In this document: positions 52,030 to 64,000 of the stretch, in pieces | How positions within the stretch are numbered: position 1 is the first letter of the stretch | How the letters are laid out: each line of letters starts with the position of its first letter | DNA from: Varanus komodoensis | Taxonomy: Eukaryota > Chordata > Lepidosauria > Squamata > Varanidae | Assembly (NCBI RefSeq): GCF_004798865.1 | Contig: NW_025336481.1 | Location: 22,578,635 to 22,642,634 of the forward strand | Length of the DNA: 64,000 nt | Direction of reading: 5' to 3' | Translations under genes and position numbers: made by a program | Notes under the pieces: generated by a model | Seen by the model: only the letters and a program-made list of their open reading frames with translations | The model's database searches: none | What the model was told of the DNA's origin: nothing

Positions 52030-53258
52030 AGCATCTTCTGTACTGAAGCATACCATTTAAATAGCTACCTCTGAAATAACCTTCACTAATCAGCTATGTG
52101 TGCTATTGTAAAGACTGGGTGCTTCTTAGGAGCACTTCTATTAGTGGCTGGAAATTTCCCAGGAACTGTAGAAAAAACATGCAGGTGCACATATTCAGAA
52201 TGCTCATAATTAACCCACTTCCTGGCTTTGATAGGACTTGGATGCAGGCCATTTCCTCAACCAATTTTCTTCTGTTGTGCAGAATCTCTGTGAAAAGGAG
52301 CTGCACTAATGAGAGGCAATGTTACCTGTAGAGGCAGTTTCTACTGATGTATCTCTTTACTGTCTGCTCAGCTCTGATCCCTTTACTTCAGTCTTTTGAG
52401 CAATACCTTTCTGCAGGTTTAGAAGGAAGACTAATATTGAAATATCCATGATGAATAAGTAAAGGAAAGCAGAAAACATGGATTCAGGTCACTTTGCAAA
52501 TCAAATTGGTGTGATTTATTGATTGTTTTGGAAGTTTTATATCCACTCTTTCATATGATCTGTAAGGCATGATAAGTGTAGTGGTTGCTTTAGCAGATGG
52601 CAGATTGAGATTTTTAACTCTGAGCACAATGTGGAGGACCTCTTTGGGGACTGTGATAAGCCCAGGCATAATTTCTCTTGTCTCATTTTTAGGCTCAAGA
52701 TGAGACTACTTATACGTTTTCGCAAACATTTTGACAAGTTTTTTTAAAGAATACCTGGCTTTTTCTGATTCCTTTGGAAGAATTCAGTGTATTCTACATT
52801 AAAAGCAAATGTAATTTTGGTTTCCTTCAAGCATATTACATGTCTCCATCCCATTACCAGCTGTTTAGCTTTCATTTAAAAAGCAAGCCTCTAGTGGGGG
52901 TGTGGCAAACTTTGAAACAGAAGGGTTGCAAAAGTAAGCTTACCTGTTCACATGGTCATGAGCAGAAGCAAAGTGAGCAAGGCATGTGATCCATATGTAG
53001 ACCTAAACCCTACATCCAACTGCTTCATCCTTCATTGCCCCATCTCCCATTACACTGACCTTTTTAAACCATTAAGTAGCAATGCCATGATAAGCAGAAG
53101 CCAGTGGGGATTTGCTTAGATTAAATTGGGTTGTAAAATTTTAACTCTTTTCTTGATTAGATTATTGGAGTCATACAACTCCAATGCTGGGAGTTGTATG
53201 ACTTTTTCTGTCAAAATGTACATAGAATTGCACCTTAAGAAGGTCATGGGAATGCTGT
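52030..53258. other. Unique DNA, no gene seen
   Basis: No recognisable repeat. A local inverted repeat 'gtcatacaactcc' / 'gggagttgtatgac' lies near 53170-53203. Confidence 0.45.
53170..53203. repeat. Short inverted repeat (hairpin)
   Basis: 'gtcatacaactcc' and 'ggagttgtatgac' are perfect 13-bp reverse complements separated by a short spacer ('aatgctgg'). Confidence 0.85.
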
Positions 53259-54371
53259 AAAGATGATCTAGCTTGATTTCAGCACAGCATTTGACAATGC
53301 TTCTCAAAATATTTTGGAATGCAAACTGGTTAAATGCTGGATGTCTAGATGATTATATCTTCAGCTGGATGAACAGCTGGTTCAAAAATAGTACTTGGAG
53401 TGCTCATCGATGGTGCTCATCAAATTGGAGGAAGGTTTTGAGTGGTGAGCTGCAAAGCTCCCTCCAGGGCCTGGTACTCTTTAATGTTTCCATCAATTAC
53501 ACTGATGGAGGGATAAAGGGTATTCTTAATCAAATTTGTAAATGAAACAGAACTAGAATGTATGGTTAACAGCAGATTGGAATAATATTTAAAATGGTCT
53601 TGATGGAATAGAAATCTGGGCTGAAACTGACAAAATGAATTTCAACAGAAACAAGTGCATACTTCTGCATGTAGGGACACCATTCTCCATTCCCATATTC
53701 ATGTGCACCCATTTAGGATATCTATTACATGTGAAAAAGGTTCTTGTAGTTAATTGAATGAATTGGCTGCATGATGTGGCTAGAAAAACAAAACCTAAAC
53801 ACAAATTTTAGGTTGAACTGATGCAGCTGTAATTTTCAAGTCACAAAGAGTCATTGTTTCTCTTTATTCCAACCTCTTCAGCCCCAGCTTGGAGCAGTGT
53901 TGCCAGTTCTGGGTGTTGCTCTTTCAGAAAGAAAGAAACAAAGAAAGATGACAGATATGTAACATGTTCAGAAGAGGGTAACACAGATAGTCAAGACTAT
54001 CATGATTATGGAACATCAATCCTATGAGGAAAGGTCATAATAACTGGGTATATTTAGTCTTCGATAGAGGAGATAGTGAAGACAAGATAGCACTCCTTAA
54101 ATATTTGAAATGTTTCTGTTGCCCCAGCAAGCAGCACCAGATCTAATGAACCTAAGTTGTAGAAGGGTAGATTATCATTGCACATTAGGACAAGCTTCTT
54201 TACGTTAATTGCAATAAAAGAAGCCTAGGGTAGTGGTGGACTTTCTTTCATTGGAGGTCTTTCATTGTGGCTGGACCACTTTCCATTGTGGCTGCTCTCA
54301 GTCTGGATTTTCTCTACTGAGCAAGGAGTAGAATGAGATGACTTACAAGATCATCATGAACTCTATGGCTT
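53259..54371 (+). mobile_element. CR1 LINE, end of reverse transcriptase, C-terminus and 3' UTR, decayed
   Basis: 'cttgatttcagcacagcatt' followed by 'tgacaa' is RT motif A (consensus DFSKAFDTV). 'tcatcaaattggaggaaggt', 'aaagctccctccagggcctg' (the GVPQGSVLGP block) and 'gaatttcaacagaaacaagt' (KMNFNRDKCK) follow in CR1 order. 'gttgccagttctgggtgttg' corresponds to 'YCVQFWAP'. The 3' UTR has 'cctatgaggaaaggtcataa', 'ctgttgccccagcaagcagc' and 'aaggagtagaatgagatgac' and ends near 'aactctatggctttg'. Many stops and frame changes mark an old, inactive copy. The endonuclease, the RT N-terminus and the YADD region are missing or unrecognisable. Confidence 0.82.
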
Positions 54372-54954
54372 TGTTTTTCCATTTGTCCTGCTGGTGGCAG
54401 TTAGATGGAAGTGCAACAAGAGCTGCCATGCCAGAAATGTATGAGCAAAGAACAAGCTACACTAAAGGGAGAGTATATTTGAATACTGCAAACTGGCCTC
54501 AGCCCCAAAAAAAAATACTGGTCATACTAGTTAATTTCAGATGAACAGGATAAAGCTAAGCATGACAGTATCTGCTAAGATACTGAAGAGCTGAGCTTAC
54601 ATTATAGCAAGATGCAGCTACTAATGAGAAGATTACTTTAAGAGAAGCATGTGGTATTCCTTTCCATCACACCCTCCTCCTGTAAAGCAGCTGTGCAGGT
54701 TTACAGGTTTCCACCAGAGATTTCCACATACCAAGGGCCCTGATTAATACAGCAGACCAGAATGTCAAATGATAAGTGGGGGTGACACAGGTCAAAACAG
54801 CAACTTTTGTAGAAAAGAGTTGTATCCCCTCTCCTTTTTAAAGTTCCTATTGTCTGGTAGCTACAGAGGAAGCTGCTTTCTGGATAAAGCCTCAGCAAAT
54901 CACCATGGATTTTCTGGCTACCTGCAGCATCATATCAAATTGGTAGACATTAGA

Positions 54955-55080
54955 GCCCTTCAACATTTGGAGGGCCAGATTTTCCCAACTCCATATGTGG
55001 ATGCCAATTCCTATCAGTCCCAGCCAGTGGTCAAGATGATAGGATTAGTAGTCCAAGAACATCCAGAAATCCATGTTCCT
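54955..55080. repeat. Palindromic short repeat (MITE-like foldback), copy 3
   Basis: 'ttcaacatttggagggccag' with 'attcctatcagtcccagcca' and 'gatgataggattagtagtcc' and 'aagaacatccagaa' matches the foldback family. The left part is decayed. Confidence 0.55.
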
Positions 55081-55532
55081 AAAGTAGATGCTTTGTACAC
55101 ATAAACTTAAAGGAATGTTCAAGCAAAAGACTAGCAAACAATTTATTTTCAAAATGTTAAGAGTTCTTCAGTCCTCCATTTGGGGCAGTTCAGTGAATGC
55201 AGGAGGTCATCATCATAGCAATCTATGGAGTTCTTGTCTCACTTCCCAGGCAGTTGCATTAGGGTTGTGCCAATGTGTTTCTTGGAATGCAAGGCCACTT
55301 TGGACTCACTTAGAGACATCCTTGCTTCTCTTTGGCACCTGGGTGTGCAGATCCCTGAAGCATAAATGTAAACAGGTAGGATATCTGTGTGTGTTGCCAA
55401 AGGGCCTCAAAGTCCAGTTAATTGCCAGGCAATGTCATAACAGTCACCTGTCTTACAGTCCCCAGGAGAAAATAGGCACTTGTGGAAAAAGCAGAATGAC
55501 AGTCAGTCCTTTCGATATGCACTGCTTCACAG

Positions 55533-55672
55533 AGTCCTTCTCCAACCTGGTGCCTCCCAGATGTGTTGGACTTCAAATTCCATCATCCTCAACCAGCATG
55601 TCTATTGTGCTTACTGTCTGGGAATCATGGACATTGCACTCCTAAAGATCTGAAGGGTACCATGTCAGGGGA
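55533..55672. repeat. Palindromic short repeat (MITE-like foldback), copy 4
   Basis: The left arm 'ccaacctggtgcctcccaga' with 'tgtgttggacttcaaattcc' is close to the family type. The right arm 'gacattgcactcctaaagat' with 'ctgaagggtaccatgtcagg' is its decayed reverse complement. Confidence 0.68.
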
Positions 55673-58600
55673 AGCGTGACAAAAATTTATAAATTATACA
55701 GCCCAGGCTTAGCACTGGAAGAAACATTTTGAAGACATCCTTACAAATTGTCAGATTTGTTTCGTTTATTATAAAATGGCTATATCATGGCAGATCTACT
55801 TTTTAAATATCCATGGTGGCTTTATTTATTGAAATCATTTGGAACCAGCTGGTTGTTGAAGGGGAAGCAACATTTTAGGATAGAAACATCAGACAAAAAT
55901 CTTATAGAGGTGAATATGAACTTTGTCTCCCCATCATCCTGTTCTGCATTTTTGATAGACAGCCATTTTCTGTCATCTAGCAATAGCATCTCAGAAGGAG
56001 AGGGAAGAAGGCTGGAGTAGTTTCAGGATATTTTATGTACTGGCCTTTTTAATCTAATCCCCTTTCACTCTCATGCCCCCACCCTGCAAATATCCCATTT
56101 AATGCTCTCCAGGGTTAGTTTTCCAGCCTGGGAGAGCAGCTGCCATGCTTGTTTCCATGCCAGCTGTGAAAAGCAGAACAGCTCTGAGGTTAGATTTCGT
56201 GGCTCTTCAGGCAATGTCTAGGGGTCATAGGGTCATTTTATCCAGATTTACAGTTCAATATAATTTGACTTCCTAAACTTGACTTCTGATTAGTGACAGA
56301 AAGGACATAGGTACTGGAAATGCCTTTAAAAATACAGTCAGTGAATAGGTAGAATTCTTTATTAAAATAGATTAAATCAACATCACTTGCATTGGCTTCT
56401 ATGATGGTGACACAAAATTTCGTGACTTGTTGGTATTTGTGAGATTTAATTTCTAGAAACTTATAGCACTTCACAAAGGTTTCTTATATCATCATGTTTA
56501 AAGAAACAAAAATTCAAAACTTTACTGAATTCATTTTCCAAAGCTTCTGTTTCTTTGCTTGTTTTTTTCACCCCAGAATCTCCATAAAGATTGAAGTTGG
56601 GTATTTTTTCTTACAAAGGGAGACCAGACTGTGGGCAAGAACGTCTTTTAATCCTTCATGATGTCATGTAACAAGTGACTAGCAGTACAAAGCAAGCTAA
56701 CTCATTACATAAGAAACAGTGGTGTATAAATGCTACATTCTTTCAATTATTGGGGTTTCCAAGTGGACCAAATAAGTTAGTATAAATTGTCAGCTTCTGC
56801 TTTACAGTATGCATATGCAGGATCTATTCCATCGCACTCATGGTGAGTTTTTGACATTTGAGACTCTTCTTTTCATTTACCAATAATACTATCTACAAAC
56901 ATCTGCACAGCCCTAAGGTATTTTGAACAGCCTTTCCCCAGTAAAGTGTCAAAACTGGACAGAAGCCGTGTCTGTAGCTGGTACAGGCAGAATTGCAGCT
57001 TGCCAAGTGTGTGCTCAAAGATATGTGTAAGGCAGTGGGAGAAAGAGGTGAAGGAAAACCTTCTCCTGCTTCTCACAGAGTCTAATCTAGGAAATTGCTT
57101 TCTGAAAAAGTTTTTTGACTCTTCCCATTCTTAATCTAATGCAGAATTCCAGGTTTGTAGAAGTCAGGGATGGGCTCCACAGCTATGCAACTTGTTATTT
57201 GGCTGGACCTGCAGGATCAATCATCCTCCAAAGCAACTCATTGGGTTGTAAAGAGGAGAAGAAAAGAGACATTCATATCTGTGATGATCCCCACACATTT
57301 CCTTATCTCTGCTTCTCCACTCCCACCTGCACACAGGCAGGTCAGCGTGTGGTCAGCTAGACTATTCAGTCCATTATCCTAGGTAATTAACAAGAAAACT
57401 AGCTGATGATCAGGTAGTGCAGATTTTCTGCCATGTAGTAGACTTAGGTATGATGATATGCTAGTTGCAAGCGACCATTATGTTTCAGATATAATAAACA
57501 CAAACAACTTCACAGATGAATAGCAAGTGATGGAGTACTTAGGACACTTGACTGCATCCTTGAGCAGTGTACAGCTGACTTTCAGACTGGGTGATAATGG
57601 TAGAACATCCATTAATCTGTAAATGGTGACCTAATCCACTTAACAGGAACAATTCTTCTCAGATTTTGAGAGTCAGTGGCCCTAAATTAAGGAAAGAAAG
57701 AAACCACTTGAGAATCTTGACATATATTATCAGTAAAGATAGCTTAGAGAGGAACAAAGTCTTCTGTTTTGCACATTATGTATCTCATGCCGCATGCCCT
57801 GTGCCTAAAACCTTTCTGCAGCCCTGGATCACACTGCAGCTATGGAAATTCCATCACTGTGGAATGAAAGTGGAAACAACTAAGCTTCTGTCTCCAAAAG
57901 CAACGACCAGGACTTTCTTAGGGGTGGGATCTCATGCTCGAAGAATCCTTAATTCATTGACATTCCAAATCAGCCATGTAACTCTATGATTTGTGGCCAT
58001 ACTCATAAACATGCCAGGGTTATTGCACACTATGCATTAGGACACCTTTCCATCATACATCTCTCTGGTACATTGGCACAATACTAAGCCACTCAATAAA
58101 TGTGCTTCTTATACTGTGGTTTTCTTCACACTATGATTGGACCAAGAGTATTTGCTGTGGCATCACTCCATCCTCTTTAAAGAAGCTGACTGGAGTGGCA
58201 GTTCAATTTCACTTCAACACTAGCAGTGCAGACGCATTCTCCACCGAAGCTGATGCAGGAGGCTAGATTAGGGGTTCCAGGACAGGTTGTGTGGCATACA
58301 AGGCTCTCAATTCCAACAGACTGCTGGGGAGTTTAGGAGGCACAACTGGCCACTGCTGTCCCCAGAACCTGCCTAATGGAAGGGCAAGCCTTGGATTTAA
58401 TTAAGGTTCAAATAGATAGATAGGCAGAAAGATAGCTGTATACAAACATGTTTTAAAATGTATTTAAGACCAAATGATTCTTGAAATGTGTAGTCCTATT
58501 TTCATGCTCCATTTAAAACAAAAAGCAGCCATAGGAAAACCTGCTTTGAACTGAGAGTGTGGGGGCATATCCTTTTTGTACAGTTATCCTAATGCAAATT

Positions 58601-59299
58601 ATACCCCTGAAACTGATATGCCACAGAAGGGAAGCTGATATTTATTCCCATAGTACTTCATCTCCCAGGATAAACAGCATCCCTGTCCCCTAAACTTCTG
58701 TTCAGCTGCAGTTTGAGACTCCTCTACAGCTGGTTTTTTCCCATTTAAGCATGGGATGGAATTTCTCAGAAAATTTTTATGACAAATGTTGTGGGGGACT
58801 TTTATTTTTTGTGCTCCCCTGAACTGTTTTAAGAATTTCATTCCCCTCTTGGAGAAAAATGGCCTCCCAACTTTTTCAGCTGTGGATAGGGTGGAAAATG
58901 TAAGGTGCAACTGTGGATCCAGTTTTAATATTTCCACCACCTTGAGAGTGCTCCATCCTTAAAGGCAGCCTAAAAATAATGTTAGATAGAATATTTAGTT
59001 AATATTGTTGAAATGAGAAATGGGATTGACCTTACTTCTCCCAGTATTCTTTTATACTGTTTCTTTCATATTATCTGAACCAACATTTCTTAGGGTTTTT
59101 TTTTTTTTTTTGGCGGGGCAGGGGGGTGGCTATCCAAATGGTTGGAAAATTCCACCTTGCCCAGTATTTGGAAACAGACACACCCTCCCTATATACACAA
59201 ATTTCAGCATCAGCAGACAGCACAGACAATTTTGGGTACCATATTCAATCAAAATTGCTAATTTTAATGGAAAGATATGCTAGTGTAATTGTCCATGTA

Positions 59300-59392
59300 C
59301 AGTATGATCCTATGTGTGTTTACTCAAAAATACTTCTCATTGAATTCAATGGGAATTACTCCCAGGAAACTGGGTATACAATTGCAACTGTA
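59300..59392. repeat. Short palindromic repeat of the 'cctatgcat' type
   Basis: 'gtatgatcctatgtgtgttt' with the symmetric centre 'cattgaattcaatg', then 'gggaattactcccaggaaac' and 'tgggtatacaattgca', fits the family. It is the clearest copy in the window. Confidence 0.65.
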
Positions 59393-59650
59393 TTATGTTC
59401 CGTTATGCAATGAGAAACAGTTATTTCTTTTGATGTTGCTGCATCATCAGAACAATGAACTATGTGAAAACAGATGTGGAGATAAAAGAGTAAGTCAGAT
59501 GTGTTGCTTTTGAGAGTAACAGAAGATAGAAAGTGATTAAAATGCAATTAGATGTAATAAGAAGACACAAAAAATAGATGCAACAAAGATTCTACATCTG
59601 TAGCAGAATTGTTTAATATTCCCCGAGCATACCATGACCAGAATAACCAC

Positions 59651-59688
59651 AGATAGATGATAGATAGATAGAAAGATAGACAGATATG
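59651..59688. repeat. (GATA)n simple repeat, imperfect
   Basis: Interrupted GATA/GACA units. Confidence 0.85.
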
Positions 59689-61861
59689 ATGGATGATACT
59701 GAGCATATAATGTGCATCAAGGCATTATATTAGGAACACACTCAGATACACTCTTAGGCTTTATTCAGACATATCTTGGTAGTGTGGGAGCTGCTGTGGT
59801 ATGGCTGTGCACATGTCACTCCAGTTTGTAAAGAAGCACCATGATGACAACCACAATAATATGACTGCCAACGGCTTCCTATGCTACTGTTTGCCAAGAT
59901 GATAGCTCCCCAGAATTCATCATTTCAAGGGAGGGTGAGCATAGGCTTTGAGGAAAAACATGTTAATGTGGAATATGGGAACTATTATTTTAGTTTAAGC
60001 TTAGTCAGTGGATCCTTTGCTGAGTATGGGAGTAAAGTAAACTGGACCATCAATTCTATAGATATTTTTGTTTTATGTCATGGTTTACATAATTCAGTCT
60101 TTCATGTACAGTGTAATATTCAATAACAAAAATGTATCAAAATATAAGACTAGATGCTGGTTTAAAAGATGAATTATTTTGTTAGAAACTAGCTCCTTTA
60201 TCCTTCACACCTTCTAAGGGTAAAGCAATGAAGAAACAGTGCAAGCATGGAAGTCAACAAAACAAAACAACATACTACATCATTTTCCAATAATCGTTAG
60301 CAGCTCTAGTACTATAATGATTCTATTCTGATGGCTCATCTTAGTTGATGATTTTTCACAATGTATTTCATGGCTTCCATCCCTACATGAGACTTTATTA
60401 CTATCACATAGGAATAAAAAGCCATAAAACACTAGAGTGAATTTATCTTGATCAGATGCAATACTGATTTTCTTCACATGATTTCACAACCATTTCCAAA
60501 CTAACTGAGAATTTCATGCTACATTACTCAACATTTTAAAACTACATTTCAATGTTTTAAAAAACACACCACAATGGTTACATCACAAATTAACAGCAAT
60601 TTAAGCTTCATAGATGTTGCTAGCTAAACAAATTGGGGGACAGTCACAACACACAACCATTGAATTCACCAAATAGACAGGACACCACAGAAAATAGCAC
60701 TGCAACAAACATCTTTGAACACATACAAAAGACAAGAGAACTATGAACATGGCCTTGGAAACTTAAGAATCCTTTAATCCCTTCCCACTGTAGCTTTCTG
60801 ATATGCCCACTACAAACATGGCATTTTTATTGGAGGTTGAAAATCAGACAAATTAGACAACAGCACTGTAGACACACTAAAGCATCTCAGACTACAAGGA
60901 GATGGTAATAAGAAAATTACAAAACAGTGCTGTAAATGTCAAGGCTCACAAACATCCTACATGGCAATCCTTTCTCTTATTCTGTTCCAATCCATGATAA
61001 TTCCACTATCTACCCTACAATCATATTTCTACTGGCCAATAAAGGAAAGGTCTTGTACTGTTACTTCAAAAATCAAGCCAGGACTCAATAGTTCCTGAAA
61101 TATTTCATAGATGAAATTAATATTCTTCTTCTTCTGGCTAATTGTCCAAGTTGGAACACAAGTCTCTAGGGTCATTAAAAAGTCAATAAAATGACTTAAA
61201 TTCAAAGCCATTTGGAAATTATTTTTCTTCCACATTTGTACATATGCTAAAGAATATCCAAAGTGCCTCAAAAGGCTAAAATCAACATTTTAAATAAAAT
61301 AGCTAACATTAATCTATGCAAAAGAACCCTGGATGTGTTGGGATTAATTTTAATATGCTGCTAACAGTTACCACTGTAAATCTGTTTTATTATCTATAAC
61401 TATTCTCTGCCTGCCTATCAAATCCTATTTCTTGTCTGGCACAGTATGGTTAGCATAAGTAAGAGCAGGAAAACCATAAATTAAATAAACTGCATAAATA
61501 AATTAAATTATCATGCATAAAACATGCACATGATTTAAAGACTGCATATGAAACTGTAGTTTATATTTATTAATACCAGGTTGCAATTTTGAAGGACAAA
61601 TAGCCACCAATTGGGTCCAGATTAATGCACTCCCAAACCTCCTAAGATGTTTTAGGTGGATTTTAAATAACATGTATAAAAGTGTACAAAACTATTTATC
61701 TCCCTTTTTATTTAATTAGGGGAACTCACAACAAATACTCAATCATATTGTGATCAAAATATTTATCTAATATCAACTGAACTGATATGCTGCTAAATTC
61801 TATTCCTTACGTACAAAATGATATGTTCTATTTTCTGTCTTGGATTACAAATTTTTAGTTG

Positions 61862-61945
61862 CAGTTCTATACACTTACCTGAGAGCAAGCCCCTTTGAAT
61901 TCAATGCATGTTTATTTCTGAGAAGACATGTATAGTTGGCACTGT
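61862..61945. repeat. Short palindromic repeat of the 'cctatgcat' type
   Basis: The arms 'ttctatacacttac' and 'gacatgtatagtt' face each other around 'cccctttgaattcaatgcat'. Confidence 0.5.
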
Positions 61946-62390
61946 TTGTTGTTATTGAAATAAAGAACATGGTTTGTATCAATTGGTGTCCTTCTACCAG
62001 GAGAATGGACACTGCTGGTGTATTGAATTCTTTTTATTTTTTCCTGCAGCACCTCACACATCTGCTCTGGAGGATCAAGGGATCCACTGCAGCAGATTCC
62101 AAGGCACAGTTGTTGTTTTTTAGAGGGGGGGGTTGCAGGAGGAGGAGAAGGATGAACTCTCCCACTGTATGAGCAGATGTCTGGTAGATGTCTGCTTGCA
62201 TCTTGTGGAATCCAACCCCACACAATTAATCTCAGAAGAAAGAAGGCTAGCATATACTGCTACGTGGATATTGATATATCTATGCAGCTCAGCACCTTTC
62301 AATCATCTCATCTTTTCACACAGCTGACTCAGTTTATAAAGGAATCTCTACATGCAGAAATGGACTTGCATGTCCTCATTCTATATCTAG

Positions 62391-62516
62391 ATGGGCAATC
62401 TGTGGCCCTCCAGATGCTTTGGCCTACAATTCCCATCGATCCTCATCATTAGCCATGGAGGTCAGGGCTTATTGGAAAAGCCAAGGCATCTGAAAAGCCA
62501 AAAGTTGCTCACCCTG
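62391..62516. repeat. Palindromic short repeat (MITE-like foldback), copy 5
   Basis: The left arm 'gggcaatctgtggccctcca' with 'gatgctttggcctacaattc' pairs with the right arm 'gccaaggcatctgaaaagcc' and 'aaaagttgctcaccc'. It is the most complete pair of arms in the window. Confidence 0.72.
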
Positions 62517-62650
62517 TGCTATGTAGATGCATTGCCCATCCATAGTCTGTCCACAGTGTTCATCTGTACTGCTCCTTTACGTGAGAGCAATATGATCCTC
62601 ACTAAGCCTTCTAGTGTTATGAGACTACAGCTAGAACAGAGCCACTGTAG

Positions 62651-62682
62651 GTTTGTTTGTTTGTTTGTTTGTTTGTTTGTTA
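62651..62682. repeat. (GTTT)n microsatellite
   Basis: About eight perfect GTTT units. Confidence 0.95.
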
Positions 62683-62734
62683 ATAAATGCTCCTATCTAG
62701 TGTTGTGAAATTAATAGAAAATGGGCACAATCTG

Positions 62735-62825
62735 GTCCAAGCTAAGTAGTTCTAATCCCATTGATTTCAGTAGGAGAGATTTAAGTGCATACTTAACTTT
62801 TCTATGGAAATTAGCAGGACATGAA
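62735..62825. repeat. Possible short palindromic repeat
   Basis: 'tctaatcccattgatttcag' with 'taggagagatttaagtgcat' resembles a squamate repeat centred on 'cccattgatttcaatggga'. Confidence 0.4.
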
Positions 62826-64000
62826 AGTACTTAAAGTTTGGCCCAATTATGTCTGGTGCTTCTAATTCAGCTTTGGACTTCAGAGTGTGGTGGATTAGGC
62901 ACTGGCCTTGATTCTTTTGAAATAGTCACTTTGGAGAAGATTAATGCTAGGTTGGCATGGTGATATCACATGGCTGAGATATGTGGGAACCCAAGAGTCA
63001 TGAAAGTTGTTTTTATTTTGGCAAGGAAGGAAGGAGGGGAATAGACTTTTCCTATTGTGCTGTACTTCTGCCAAACAAAATCCACATAATAAAATTGGCC
63101 CTTGGCCAGTTTAATCCTTTCATTCTTGGGGTCTTCTTGAGAAATACAGCCCTAGGTTGAAAGTTTCCTTCAGGGCCTCTGCATTGCATGGCAGTCTTTA
63201 TTTGTGGAAGAAGGAAATTGTTTGTCTCAGCGGCACTCCCTTGTTGGCTGGGAGCTTCAAATGAAAAGGAGGAAGCAAAGAGCTACAGGACATTCAGCAG
63301 GGAGGAAACCCAGGCTCCAATTCCTATTCTCATTTAGAAAAGGAAGGCTGCATCTCTGACAAAAAGTACAAGAATAGCACTGCAAATAGGCTTGGTTTTG
63401 TCTGTTTTGTGCAGTGTTTGTTTATGTGGTAAAATAAAGCAAAAGGGGAGCTACCCCATCTGAAATCTTCAAGTTACTTTACACTGAAAATGGATTAAAT
63501 TGTCTGAACAGCCAAAATAGTGATGCTTAATGTGTTGCCATGTATGTCATTTGTGCTTCCTTTGCATACATGTATTTAAAAACAAAGTCTAATAACAGAA
63601 CCCAAGTTAAATACGTCTCTATTTAACTTGTATGAGGAAGAATTGAACCACCAATACACCTTTAAACTACCTTTTGAAAAATATAAGCTACAAACAATAA
63701 AAATTACCACAAAGAAGCAAGGACACATACAAAGACACACACACAAATTGACATGGATGCTAGCAGACGTACACATTTATTAAGTCTCCCACCTTGAGAG
63801 TTTCTGAGGGCCATTTGTGCATATCTGCATATGAAATTAGCTGTTATAAGCAACAGCAATCAGGATGAAATCTGGTCTGTCGAATCAGTGACAAATACTG
63901 ACAACCATTTAACCCAGAAATATGCTTGCACTTCAGAATTCCTAAATTCATAGCTCCTAAAAGAGAAAACAATCGGATGGTTACAAAATCGTAAGTAAAA

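Larger units (their letters stand above)
54372..59299. other. Mostly unique DNA, no gene seen
   Basis: Carries two palindromic short repeats (54955-55080, 55533-55672) and a run of 16 T at 59096-59111. The open frame of 185 codons at 55088-55645 partly overlaps a palindromic repeat and has no domain, so it is treated as chance. Confidence 0.45.
59393..64000. other. Mostly unique AT-rich DNA, no gene seen
   Basis: Holds simple repeats at 59651-59688 and 62651-62682 and three short palindromic repeats (61862-61945, 62391-62516, 62735-62825). The AT-rich part 60480-61320 has a minus-strand open frame of 80 codons (61029-61271) that I could not assign. Confidence 0.45.

Noticed and set aside
55088-55645. 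185-codon open frame
   Set aside because: Its end overlaps a palindromic short repeat and the rest has no domain similarity that I recognise.

Overview
The window looks like non-coding DNA from a vertebrate nuclear genome, most likely a squamate reptile (lizard or snake). The basis is its repeat mix: a degraded RTE-BovB LINE, CR1 and L2 LINE 3' ends, a tRNA-derived SINE and palindromic short repeats of types I associate with squamate genomes, and AT-rich unique DNA with many microsatellites. No bacterial gene organisation, CRISPR array, rRNA operon or tRNA gene was seen. I found no convincing host protein-coding exon. Apart from LINE remnants, the open frames are short, of low complexity or lie inside repeats. 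The stretch is best read as intergenic or long-intron sequence. No LTR retroelement was identified.

Layout. Positions 1-1940 hold short old repeat scraps and a decayed minisatellite (about 1375-1810). Positions 1940-5745 form the main structure, a nest of LINEs. An old L2 copy is interrupted by a 5'-truncated BovB, which is flanked by a perfect 11-bp target-site duplication. The BovB is in turn interrupted by a separate L2 3' end at 2788-3093. Positions 5746-20508 are mostly unique AT-rich DNA with a 5S-rRNA-derived SINE (minus strand, 9270-9438), palindromic short repeats and an interrupted retroposon 3' end (14550-14800). At 20511-21214 lies a GC-rich non-autonomous DNA transposon with Tigger/pogo-like ends. 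Positions 21242-40040 are again mostly unique. They contain a perfect 14-bp hairpin (24077-24110), a second 5S-derived SINE (29350-29436), a symmetric compound microsatellite (31901-32014), a tRNA-type SINE (33968-34245) and an L2 end (36505-36960). From 40040 to 54371 there are MIR-like SINEs, two CR1 copies, another tRNA-type SINE and an L2 3' end. The rest, to 64000, is unique DNA with scattered palindromic repeats.

The elements are related functionally. L2, CR1 and BovB encode endonuclease/reverse transcriptase machinery. The 5S-derived SINE copies carry a tail that resembles the L2 3' ends in this same window, as expected for a SINE that used the L2 machinery. Every autonomous copy here is broken, so nothing in the window looks able to move. 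Element names rest on recognition by eye, not on a database search; boundaries are approximate unless a target duplication is given.
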